NCBI RefSeq assembly: GCF_009017415.1
Contig: NC_092408.1
Location: forward strand, 3,410,001 to 3,474,000
Source of the DNA: Aspergillus flavus
Taxonomy: Eukaryota > Ascomycota > Eurotiomycetes > Eurotiales > Aspergillaceae
Length of the DNA stretch: 64,000 nucleotides
Reading direction: 5' to 3'
The position numbers and the translations under genes are program-made. Shown here piece by piece: positions 1-10,484 of the stretch. Position 1 is the first letter of the stretch. Every line of letters starts with the position of its first letter. The notes beneath the pieces are model-generated. The model saw only the letters and a program-made list of their open reading frames with translations. It had not been told where the DNA came from and searched no databases.

Positions 1-131
1 TCACGATTTCCTTGCCTTGGAATGAAAATTTCAAGGTGGACCATGGTTTGTGTGTAACGTCTTCCCCTGCATATTGCAGACAGCCGTCTACAACCTCCTT
101 TTCACCTCAACCCCCCTGTATCTACAGCAAA

Positions 132-839
132 ATGGCATTTGCACAGAAATTAACACACTGGATCTGCGCTGTATCGGCCCTAACTCTACTCTTACCAGCT
201 CTGGCAGCAGACACAGAAGCCTGGAAGTCACGATCCATTTATCAGGCCATGACAGATAGCTTTGCACGCACGGATGGATCTAAGACTCACGCCTGTAATA
301 TAACAGCAGGGCTATACTGCGGCGGAACCTGGAGAGGGATGATTGATCGTCTCGATCACATTGAAGACATGGGCTTCGATGCTGTGATGGTATCCCCAAT
401 CGTTAAGAAGATCGAGGGTCGTGTCTCGTACGGAGAAGCCTACCATGGCTACTGGGTTCAGGATATGTACGCACTCAACCCGCACTTCGGGTCCAGTGAG
501 GACTTGCTTGACCTGAGCAAGGCGCTTCATGATTGTGGCATATTTCTCATGACGGATACTGTTATTAATAGCATGGCCTATATCACCAACGGGACGAGTC
601 CGGAGGGTAATATCAACTTTACCAGGTTAAACCCTTTTGATGACCCCAAATACTTCCACTCATACTGCGAGATTACGGACTATGATGACTATCCTCTTGC
701 TCGAAAGTGCTGGACGGGAGATGACATTGTTCCTCTTCCAGATTTGAAAATGGAGGATAAGGTAGTCCAGACTATGTTGGAGAAGTGGATCAAGGAGACA
801 ATGGGAAAGACGAGATTTTTGTCTAAATATACTGTTTGA
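132..839 (+). CDS. Truncated secreted alpha-amylase (GH13), N-terminal half
   Basis: This 235-residue protein resembles the first half of Aspergillus Taka-amylase-type alpha-amylases, which are about 500 residues. The chosen ATG gives a clear signal peptide ending near LPALAA; an upstream in-frame ATG at 12 would bury it. The GH13 barrel start is recognisable (SIYQAMTD, CGGTWRGMID, YHGYWVQDMYALN, PLPDL). Conserved region I reads DTVINS instead of DVVANH, so its histidine is lost. The ORF stops right after PLPDL, before the regions that carry the catalytic Asp, Glu and second Asp. No amylase-like sequence follows in the next 600 bases. By family knowledge it cannot hydrolyse starch. It may be a pseudogene, or a retained secreted fragment with an unknown role. 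It has no intron, whereas Taka-amylase genes have several. Confidence 0.75.
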   Translation: MAFAQKLTHWICAVSALTLLLPALAADTEAWKSRSIYQAMTDSFARTDGSKTHACNITAGLYCGGTWRGMIDRLDHIEDMGFDAVMVSPIVKKIEGRVSYGEAYHGYWVQDMYALNPHFGSSEDLLDLSKALHDCGIFLMTDTVINSMAYITNGTSPEGNINFTRLNPFDDPKYFHSYCEITDYDDYPLARKCWTGDDIVPLPDLKMEDKVVQTMLEKWIKETMGKTRFLSKYTV

Positions 840-1437
840 GAGCATTATACTAGATAGATATGTGCAAGTGTGATTTGCACGTACATGTCTTTCGCTTCGA
901 GCGAGAAAGTGACTTCTACACAGATAGTAGATGACCGTGCTATTCATAATTGGCGAAGTGAATGATGAACTACACCATAACTGAGGAATACCAGGAATTC
1001 TTTTTTCTTTTTCTTTTTTTTCAGAGAAATATTTATTATTTGAGAGGAGCGGAGATATTACTTCCATCTCTAGACGTCTGAAATGACATTCAGATATCTT
1101 TGCTGTGACTTCATGCCAAATTGATTTTAGAATCAGTTTGCCGACCCTGGGATTCAGCAGAAGTGGCTAAAATGTCCCACAGAACGAGTTATGCATGTGA
1201 GGCGGGCGACGAGCAGCCACCAAGCAGCTATCTCATGCAAATATAATACATAAGGAAGTCAACAAATTGCGATAAAAAGCGAGGCCAAATTAAATTCACT
1301 TTCCTCCAAGATTACCTCCCAGTGTCATGGCTTCGTTGTGGAGTGAGATGAAACTGGTGTTTCATTTCGTGCCATTTGTGGCCTTGTCGCTGATCAAGGG
1401 TTGCCCAGTCCATTTAGACGCGTCTTGATGCAGTAGC
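840..1437. other. Intergenic, convergent 3' flanks
   Basis: This is the shared 3' region of the amylase fragment and the opposite-strand GHITM-like gene. It holds a T-rich tract near 1001-1021 and a 6-bp inverted repeat GTGCAA/TTGCAC (862-880). I see no coding signal and no continuation of the amylase. Confidence 0.6.
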
Positions 1438-2515
1438 TTATTTCCTGTTGTTGCGCTGCATGGCCAAAATCTGGACCATACGGATGAAGATGTTAATGAA
1501 GTCAAGCTCGAGGCTGATGCTCTCGTTCACAACATCCCTCCGGATAAGGCCCCTCTCAGCCATACGCGAGTGGTGCAGGACCTTCTGCACATCGTAGAGT
1601 GTGAAACCACCGAAGACAGCAAGGCCTCCATACAGCCAGATCTTCTCAGACCACATTAAGGTGCGGGTGGCGGTAGCGGGGAGGACAAGAGGAGCGAGAC
1701 CAGAAAGAGCGACGATAGTCACACCGGCGAGCAGGGGAGCACCAAGGTACAGATACTTGTCCTGCTTAGCAGTAGCACCGACGAAAGCAATAGAGCCCAT
1801 CATTCCAACAGTGTAAAGACCAGCACGAGCAAGCAGAGCGGGGTGCATGAACATTAAAGGCGAGAGGAGGGCTGCCTGGGTGACGTTGAAAGCAGTCCAG
1901 AGACCGTACTTAGCCAAGTAGCTGGGTGTCTGTTAGCCAATTCCTTGCAAAATAGGCCAGAGAGACAGGGGGGAAAATTACTTACTTGTCGGGAGAAGTG
2001 TAGTAAGTACCATACATGGTTCCGATGCTTCCAACCAGGCCAAGACCAGCGACGAGCCAAGGGTTCATGGCCATCAAACGGTAAGACCATCCGTTCATGT
2101 GCATAGCCCGAGCAGCAATACCGATAATAGCGATACCAAGTCCAGTGTGCATGAAAGTTTCGTTCAGATAGCTGCGCTCGTAGGGAGCCATGCCGCCATC
2201 CTCTCTAGTTTCGCGGTTGAAGATCATGTTGGTCGCCAGGATGGTTCCACCAACGATGGCGGCGCCATACAGAAGTCGCTGAGTGAGATTGCCACCCTGG
2301 GTGGCATCGTAGGTAGGTTGCATGTAGGTACGACGGAAGGCATTCTGGAAGGTCTGTCTAGATTTCGCAAAGATAGAGGAGGTGGCCGGGCCGAGAGGCT
2401 TGGATTGAGATGGCTTAATCGGTGAGTTGTGGAAGAATCGAGCAGTGTTGGCCGTTTTAGGGACTTGACGAAGCGCCGTTGGAACGGCGAATGGACGCCG
2501 TAAAAAGAACGCCAT
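1438..2515 (-). CDS. Mitochondrial Bax-inhibitor-1 family protein (GHITM-like)
   Basis: Exons are complement(1438..1921, 1986..2515), giving 337 residues. The 64-nt intron has a GTAAGT donor, a GCTAAC branch and a CAG acceptor. The first 60 or so residues are basic and hydroxylated (RRPFAVPTALRQ), typical of a mitochondrial presequence. About seven hydrophobic segments follow, including GAAIVGGTILATNMIF and SIAFVGATAKQDKYLYLGAP. In animals, GHITM/TMBIM5 is an inner-membrane protein tied to cristae structure and cation exchange; the fungal role is inferred from that. The gene is divergent from cgi121 and shares a 450-bp promoter with it. Length and topology match the family. Identification is by recalled family resemblance, so the sub-family is less certain than the superfamily. 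Confidence 0.85.
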
Positions 2516-2965
2516 GGTTAAGATGGGATGACGAGTTAATGATGGCGGTTTAGCGTCGAAGGAGAGCAGCTATTTAAAAGCCGCGGGCCGGTGATATCAG
2601 TCTTTCCGCCCTTTTCCGGATTAGGAGTGTTTGCTCCCGAACCTCTGCATGTTTGCTCCGCTCTCTGGCGCTACGGCTACCCGAAAGTTCGAGAAGTGCA
2701 ATCGCCATCACGTGTGACTCACAGCTTACTAACGGAGGGTCGGCGATAACTAGTTTCCTTTCTCCGATGTCATAGTGGGGGAGGGGGAAAAGAGCTGCAG
2801 TTTTGCTGATACGGATATTGCATATCACCGATTTTCTTATTTCCTTGATCACCATTGCAAACAGGTGGAAGTAGAACTACCTTTGCCAATTGGTCGTGTT
2901 TTTCAGCTTCCACAGCTCCATTGTCGGCTTTGAAGAGTGCCAAAGCACATAACTCTCAGCTCACC
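2516..2965. promoter_or_regulatory. Divergent promoter with fused CACGTG-TGACTCA element
   Basis: This is the shared upstream region of the GHITM-like gene (minus) and cgi121 (plus). At 2709-2714 lies CACGTG, the bHLH E-box core. TGACTCA, the Gcn4/CpcA-type bZIP site, abuts it at 2715-2721. Both motifs are visible in the sequence; binding is inferred. Confidence 0.4.
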
Positions 2966-3677
2966 ATGTCTTCAACATTAGAAACCATAAACCTCCCTCA
3001 TCTCCCTTCTTCTCTGCCTGTGCATGTAGCTCTCTACCGTGACATCGAGAATGCTCCTTTTCTACGGCAGCAGCTCATCTCCGGAAACGCGGACTTCGAA
3101 TATGCATTCATCGATGCAAGCATGGTATGGCATTGATGTCAAGAAAGCTCGCTAAAGAAAGCAAGGACCCTGACCACGATATGCAGGTTCTCTCGAGAGC
3201 GCACGTTTCGTCCGCAATCTTCCGGGCGGTAAATGACTATCTCAATGAGCGTCTGAAATCTCGAAATGTCCACTCGGAGATTGTTTTCTCTTTTAGCCCC
3301 ACGAACAATGTGGGTTGATCTGTAGCTGATACTTTGATGCCTCAAGAGCTAACAGTTTGCAGATTGCCGACTCCTTCCGGAAATTTGGTATCAGCGATTC
3401 TACGAAAGATCTGTTGGTAGTGAAGGTGTCTGTAACACCGGAAATTACCCATGATTCAGTAGCGGCACATCTGGCTCAATCTATTGAAGGCTCACCTGTA
3501 CCCTTCAATGACGAGACTCTGTCTAAGATCGCGGATGTTACTAAAATAAAGAAGGCCTACAAATTGGGAGCATTGCCATCTGCTCCTGCGGGTCCAGTGA
3601 ATGGTGCTGGCAACGGTGACAATGGGCGACTCGAAAATTCCATTATTGGTGCGATTGCCCTGCGAGGAGCTACCTGA
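2966..3677 (+). CDS. cgi121: EKC/KEOPS complex subunit Cgi121
   Basis: Exons are 2966..3124, 3187..3309 and 3363..3677, giving 198 residues. Both introns are in phase 0 with GTATGG and GTGGGT donors and CAG acceptors. The protein matches the CGI121/TPRKB family: an N-terminal [10 protein letters not shown] helix region, the central [18 protein letters not shown] segment, then [13 protein letters not shown]. Cgi121 is the KEOPS subunit that binds the tRNA 3' CCA end and stimulates N6-threonylcarbamoylation of A37 (t6A); fungal KEOPS is also linked to telomeres. The start at [14 protein letters not shown] fits the family. An upstream in-frame ATG at 2855 would add 37 unlike residues. Confidence 0.92.
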
Positions 3678-4390
3678 TTGCTTGGTGTTCTCAAAATTCG
3701 CACGTCGACTTGGAATCCGTCAAAAGTGACCTCGGACCGAGCGACTTCCAAGGCAATAGGCTTTATCTCGCCTGGTTGACTTCCTTCGGCGAGACTATGG
3801 CTATGGTGCCGAGCGTATGCGGCCAAGCTGAGGTTAGTGGATGGGTACTCCACAAAAAACACAAGTTCTTGGCTCTCGCTCCTTTAACATAGGCGCGGAT
3901 GGCGCCATGGCTCTGAGCAACATGCGTGTTGAGATATAATATTATCAGTGACTGAATGGTATTCACGGGATATACTGGACAACGCTGAGAGCTGATACCC
4001 CAATACTGTGACTTAGTATCTAACGAACATTATTCACGAATATACTCGATTCTAAAACAGCCTTCAGTGACAGTTAACAACCCCTCGTAGATTAGACACA
4101 AACGATTGCAAACATTCGCTGCAAGAAAACAGGAATACAATCGGTTGCCCTGCCCACTGCTAAATAAATCCCAAAGCGGTAATATAGCAACTTATGCCAA
4201 GACAAACCCGCTCAAATGATCATTCTCTCCAACAATTACTCGACAACTCGACATACACCTCAAATGCAACTGCCTACATGGATTTCTAATAAGAGAGAAT
4301 ACGGAGGATTTACGCGAACTTTATACTGGCGGATTATTCGCGCCCCTGCCAGTCGTGTACTCCTAGGACGAATTACCCCGACTCGCCACC
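3678..4390. other. Intergenic between cgi121 and slx4
   Basis: It contains the 3' flank of cgi121 and the promoter of slx4, both on the plus strand. Small ORFs here (for example 3710-3892) lack family resemblance, and I see no gene. Confidence 0.6.
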
Positions 4391-6909
4391 ATGAGCGCCG
4401 CAGCGGACGTTATCGTCCTCTCTTCATCCCCAGATCGCATTCCCAACGGTTCTCCAGTACTGCCTGCTCATGATCCCGCGAAGCTGTTCGACTTGTCCCC
4501 GCCAAGTGCATCTCCGTCTCCGGTACGATCACCATCAGAGTTATTCCAAATTTCTACGCGTTCCAGGTTTTTTGAGCTTGAAACCCCATCACGGAACAAG
4601 GAAAACAAGACACCCAAGGAACCACCAGTCAGAAAGGTTAACACCACTTCTAAAGCAAAAAGCGCTTCCTCACAGGACAAACCCAAGCGGAGGGGCAGGA
4701 AGCCCGCAAGCGAGTCGCAGACGGTACTCGGTGACTCGGGACTTGCTGGCCTAGCACAACAGAGCGCACCGAAGAAAACTGCAGGCGCCAGGAAGAAGCG
4801 CGTGGATAGCGAGGGCAAGCGTGGAAAAGCTACGAACAGAACTATAATGGGGAGGGTTGCGAAGTCTGGCAATGTGCAGGCTAAACCGCCTCAGGAGAAG
4901 ATTATGGATGTGTCGACTCCGAACGCCTTGCCGCCAACGAAACCTGCCAGTGGGGTCGTTAGTCTAGAAATTGATGGTCTACAATTAGAAACTGCTATGA
5001 AGCGGAGAATAGATTGGACGCCCACTAAGGATACTACTGCGCGAACGGTAGAGTCGAGTCAGCAGGAGGTTGCAGAAGCCAACCCCCAAAGTTTTGGTAG
5101 CCTGCTGTCTGAGTACGGTTTCAATGATATTTCTTCAGCTCAGAGTGATGTTAGGAATCTTGGAGATGATGGTCCAACGAAGCGTAGACGTATAGAGGTA
5201 TGACTTGTATTGTCCTTGTCACCCGGTGTTTCAAGCTAATACATGTTTTTGAACAGCTCGTGGATTCCAGGTTATTTGGTTCATCGAAGCCAGCATCGCA
5301 TGATATCGACGATAAGAACCTCACTGAAGATAGCCAGCAGAAACAGCCAGAACCCAAGCAGAAACCGAAGAAACAGACAAAGAAATTTACGACACTTACA
5401 GCTCGTGTAACAGCAAGTTATCTCAATAACTCCCACGAGGGATCAGATTCGTCAAGCAAAGAAACCACTACTTCTCGAGAAAATGCAGCAACTTCAAGAA
5501 CAAGAGGCTCGAAAAGGAAAGGGAAAGCCACCTCAAAACCTAAGGAGCCCGAATTCATAGTTCTTTCACCCGAAGCAGCTGCAAAGTCGCTAGAAAACCA
5601 AGAACTCATTTTCGGAACTTGTAGTCAATTAGAGCGAGAGGATTCTCCAACCTCGCTAAAAGAGCTACAGGCAGCCATCAGTGAGTCGGAGAGGTACGCT
5701 GTGGCAGAGCCCTCTCCTCTGAGTTCAACACTATGTGCAACACCCACCTCACGGTTTACTACTGCAAGAGGTCTATGGTCTGTTGCAGCCAGAGACTTAG
5801 AAGGGTCATTGATTCGCCAAACGGAAGTTGTGGACTTGGTGGATACACCTGAGCCTGCTAAGATGACGACCTCGACCAACGATAGCCGTAATGAGAAGGC
5901 GTTGGAGGATGCAGCCACTGTCCCTCCTAAAGAACCGTTTGATTTGCCCCAGAGTGAGCCCCCTAAGCTCAAAGCTATCCCAGCCGCGAAGAAAGAACCA
6001 TCCCCAGCACCTGGTCTGCCCACGATTAAAGCTAGCGACAACCTTAAAGGAACCACCTCGCAACATTCCAAGCCGCAACCTAAGATGCCGAATTACAACG
6101 GCTTCACGGATGCCGAATTGTCGAGACAGGTCGCCTCGTACGGTTTTAAGCCCGTAAAGAACCGAAAGGCAATGATCGACCTTCTTCAAAAATGCTGGGT
6201 GTCTAAGCATGGTAAAGGCACAACCTTCGAAACCCAAGCTGGCTCGCAAAACACATCTACAGAACCAACTCCTGTCCTCACCTCTTCCGAACCCAACACA
6301 TCTCAGAAACAGCCACGCAAAACCGCTACCTCACGAAAAACAGCCGCAAAGTCCAAAACAAACCCCGACTCAAACCCACCCCCAAAAATAAATTCCAGGA
6401 AAACGCCATCAAGCAGCGATGCTACCAAAGCCCCGAGCATTCAATCAAAACCAACTCAACCACCGCCGATACAGTCCCTCAGCAACGTCGAAGAAATCGA
6501 AGACTCAGAAGAAGAAACCCTCCCTTCACCCTTCCGAATCCAAAACAGATATACACCCCAACCCCCCGAAACCAGACAAGCCTTACCTGTCTCAAAAACA
6601 CTATATAGCCCATCTCGCCCCAAACCCCGTACCACCAAGTCAACGACTAATAACAGCGCAACCCTCAATCAGAAACAACCAGACTTAGCCGACCAAATCT
6701 TCAAGGCCATGCACGCACAGCCAGCCGGAACGCCTAGTCGTCCGAGCTGGCACGAAAAGATCCTCATGTACGACCCCATTATCCTCGAGGATTTCGCCAC
6801 CTGGTTGAACACCGAGGGTCTAGGTCTCGTTGGCGAGGATCGGGAAGTCAGTGCCGCTTTCTTGAGAAAATGGTGTGAGAGTCGGGGGATTTGCTGTTGC
6901 TATCGATGA
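4391..6909 (+). CDS. slx4: Structure-specific endonuclease scaffold subunit Slx4
   Basis: Exons are 4391..5197 and 5257..6909, giving 819 residues. The intron has a GTATGA donor, a GCTAAT branch and a CAG acceptor. The N-terminus VIVLSSSPD is characteristic of fungal Slx4. The middle is basic, low-complexity and Ser/Thr/Pro-rich (RRGRKP, KRRRIE), consistent with a disordered scaffold carrying nuclear signals. A SAP-like helix pair lies near residues 548-583 (NGFTDAELSRQVASYG). The C-terminal block (WHEKILMYDPIILEDF ... RKWCESRGICCC) is the conserved region that binds and activates the nuclease Slx1. With Slx1 it cuts branched DNA such as 5' flaps and Holliday junctions. Length is normal for Aspergillus Slx4. 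Confidence 0.93.
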
Positions 6910-7404
6910 GCTCTGGTGCGCAGAAAAGGTTACGTATACCATATATGGCTATTGCTGCATCATTTTTACGATACTGCCTTTTTGGAAGCCAGCACATTGC
7001 ATTGCATACGTTTTTTGGAGTGTTGGGTGTTTTTGGTGTTTGGGATATATATCATTGGAAATACCCTTTATAGAATTTAGTTCTTTCTTACATAGCAAAA
7101 TACCTACGCAACTAAATATAGCGTAGCTTACTGCGTTTTCGCGTATACGTATTTGTAGTTCTGAGTTTTTGATACATAGTTCTTATACTCAATAGACCAA
7201 CTAAACCCGATCATAGAACAACACAGTAATATACAAATAACCATCGCTCTAAGACCTCAAGACTAATTTGTACAACAGGAATCATAGTAGAAGATATAAG
7301 TATAAGCGAGGTAAGATGAAAGAAAGACACAAGAAACCATTACAAAACGCCCGCTTTAGGTAACACGAGAGATACACCAAAATATTCAAGTACAGATTCC
7401 CTCC
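6910..7404. other. Intergenic, convergent 3' flanks
   Basis: AT-rich region between the slx4 stop and the stop of the zinc-cluster gene. It probably holds both 3' UTRs. No coding signal is seen. Confidence 0.6.
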
Positions 7405-9181
7405 TCATAATTCGTCGTCTTCTGCTGATCGTTGCAAATTAGAAGGTATCTCCTCAGTCTGCGGGTTTCCGTAGGCGTAGGATGAGTCAGTTTTAATCTG
7501 ATGAGCTCCCTGGGCAATGACCGTTGCAGGAGAAGGAGAGGCATAGTAATCCATTTGGTTGTTATGGAGTGATTGGATCTGCAACGGCGCAGGATATTGC
7601 GAGGCCAAGGATGGCATATGCGGAAGCCCTTGGCCCAGTGAAGGATTGAAACCACCGTACTGGAGGGTGGAAAGTCCGTGAGTCATTCCGTCCAGTTGGC
7701 CGTCAAGGGGTTGATGGATCCGCTCATGGTAGGAATTGACAGCTGTGCCTTGACGGAGGAGAGTGTCCGGTTGAAGACGGCCAATTTGGGAGTAATTAGT
7801 TAGTGAAGTAGGTCCTACTCCATTTTGTTGCGGAGGATAGCCGAGAGCCGTTTGTGACGAGCCACTAGCAACGGTACCTAGACCAGGTTGATGGTTCGAT
7901 TGATTAGGACCCAAGCTCCCAGCTGCCGGAACTTGCGTAATGCCTTTCCCACCGTAGTTCCTGCCATATTCTGTGCCTCCGGGATTTTCCCAGGAGCCAT
8001 ATGAGGTAGACAAGGTCGGCAGAGGGGGAACTTGGTTGTTTCCCCAAGAATAGCTTGCTCGGGAATTGTTTCTCGCAGGAAAGTTGGGGAGAAGAGCACT
8101 AGGAGGCTTTTGGCCATGTTTAGGCCATGCATCTTTGGGGACCCATGCTTTCCACTGGAAAGAAGAGATGAAAATGTTAGCATGCCGAAATATGGTAGGG
8201 AGTCATGCTCGTGCTCACATCATCGAGTTGTTTTTTCAGCTCCTCGATTTCGTTCCTGTATTTCTGTTCGCGTCTTTTAAGCCCATCAAGCTCCTCTTGC
8301 AGCGTTTGAATTTTTTCTTCCTGGTCCTTACTCAATCCGCGATAATGAGTGACTTCGGTCGAAGCATTTGTTTCGCCGCACCATGAGTTTGACTTGACAC
8401 AATTTGAACATTCCGTGTCCTTGTCACTGTTGCATCTCGACTTAAATAGCTATTTTTCGGGGAGTTAATAGGACAATGATAACAAGATGGCATCTAGGTG
8501 CTGTCCAACAGCGAGATGGAAGATGAACTGGGTCATTTAAGAATAATGAGATGCTGGATCGATCGGTGCACTTACTCTGCAGAAATCACAAGCCGTAGGC
8601 GCTCTTGTGAGAGGCTCACGTTTTTTGAATTTTTTGTCAGCAGGGACATCGCCGTTTGGCCAGGTTGCTTCCTCATACTTCTTGTGCCTCTCCTTTGCCG
8701 CTACCCATTCGGCCATCATGTTATTCTTTCTTTTGTGGTGATTAGTGAGATATGCATCTCTCCAGTCCTTTTTACCTCTATTTATCGTAGGTACATGATT
8801 CTTCCGAGCTTTCTTCTTAGGTGGTCTCTGCGCAGTTTGCTGAGCTGTAACAGCTTCCGATTCTTGTGTGGCATCCGACGTAGCCGTTGAGGGATCGGCA
8901 GCTCCCAAGGCAGTAGTTATAGCAGCATCGTTATCTTCAACTGGAGGTCTAGGAATGGTGGTTGTTGAAGTTTCCTCAGGATCAACTGCAGCAGAAGGTA
9001 CCTCAGCAGTCTCGACCTGCTGCGAGATTGTCTGTTCGATTAGTTCGGGGTTCGGGGGGCTAAGCTGTATGTTTTCGAAGAGCAACGCGTCGTCAACAGT
9101 ATCTCCAGCATTGGATATCAACAACTCGTTGTTGCCGTAGCCTTCAAGAGCAGCCTCGTCAAAACTCCGTTTGTTAGACAT
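7405..9181 (-). CDS. Zn(II)2Cys6 transcription factor with coiled coil
   Basis: Exons are complement(7405..8154, 8219..8449, 8576..9181), giving 528 residues. Introns have GTGAGC and GTAAGT donors. The zinc cluster is split by an intron and rejoins as C198-x2-C-x6-C-x7-C-x2-C-x6-C, with the canonical CRxxKxRC pattern (CRLFKSRC). A basic stretch (KKKARK) precedes it. A heptad-like helix follows at about residues 240-278 (EEKIQTLQEELDGLKRRE), suitable for dimerisation. The C-terminal third is rich in Gln, Asn, Gly, Ser and Pro and could be an activation region. I see no fungal_trans middle homology domain. The start at MSNKRSFDEAA is preferred over the upstream ATG at 9244. The target pathway is unknown. 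The first-intron acceptor has an in-frame alternative nine bases downstream. Confidence 0.82.
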
Positions 9182-10484
9182 TTCAATTGGTGGGCAGTCC
9201 CAGTCCGAACAGGTGATGGGACAGCAACTGAGAACTATCGGCACTTGAAATAGTATAATACTCAGAGCTAGTGGAAGATGCAGCGCAGCTTAAGTACAGA
9301 TGACGGGAGGTACTATAGGTAAGGGCAGTAGATGCTGTACACAGGATATCACCGTATATTTATGTTGATCTCTGGGGTTTTCGGTCCAGAGCTTTCTCGG
9401 TGAAGATGTCATTATCGATGTATTCCCAGGGACAAGGACGAACAGCATACAATGTACAGTACAATGCCATACAGGGCATTCGCCGGAGGGCAATCATAGT
9501 GACTTCAATGACTTTCACACAGTCGCAAGATTTGAATGTCATTGTTCGACATGGGTCATTCGTGTAGGAAGTGGAATGTATGCGCAAGAGTGTGGGTCAA
9601 AGGCATTGTAAGAGAATCTGAAACTGTACATTCCTGTATTTCATCAACGGATGACTCGGTCGTCCATAGGGTGAAAAGAGCCAAAGTCTCTCTTACCGCA
9701 TTCAATAGTTGGGTCTGGTGGTCCTTTGTTGCTGTACAAAGCAGTCTTTCGCAGAGAGGGGCAAAACCTGGTTGACAAAGCGTAGAACGATCCATCATTG
9801 TAATACTATGGAAAATTCCGATTCCTTAAAAAGTTTTCGGTTGCGTATAGTAGATCGACGCGGTGAATAAGCGGCGGTTCTATTCGGATACGCAAGTATC
9901 TCCAATTTTGCCAAGAGAGAACAGAAGCAATAGAGAAAATGAAACGGGAAAACGGCGAAGACGATTCTAAGGTACATACAGAGACGTTCCAAGAAAAACC
10001 AGAAATTGATCAGACCCAACATGCAATGTAAAACCAAGCTGATTTTGGAGCAATTTATGCTGCCAAATGCTCTTCCCTTCAGAGTAAAACTCCTGCCATG
10101 CCCATATAACGTCGACAGAAATCGTGAAAAGCATCCCGATCGAGAACAAGGACACAAGGGTGGAGGATATGAAGCAAGACGAATGCGCCCTGCACCAGCG
10201 CAATTCAAGAGACCCATGACGGTCATCAATCATGATAAGGTGAGAAACTGAAGGCCTTGAGGATGAAAAACAACTCCTGGAAACAGAACACCGAGGTAAA
10301 CCAAGCGAATGCGGCATGAAAGAAGAATATAACGAAAGAAAACGTAAATATTAAACAATAAGTTTCCGGATATGTGAGTTGATATAGAAGCCAGCTAGTG
10401 GTAAAGAGACTCAGGCCGACAAGGCCATATGCGCAGCAACAAGCGATGTGGAACCCAAACGGTTGGGCTAGAATTGTGTGGTGG
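9182..10484. other. Intergenic, upstream of zinc-cluster gene
   Basis: A 1.3-kb region between the zinc-cluster start and the stop of the F-box gene, both on the minus strand. It likely holds the promoter and leader of the former and the 3' UTR of the latter. Overlapping minus-strand ORFs at 9795-10504 encode Phe/Leu/Cys-rich peptides but could not be joined into a convincing gene. Confidence 0.5.
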
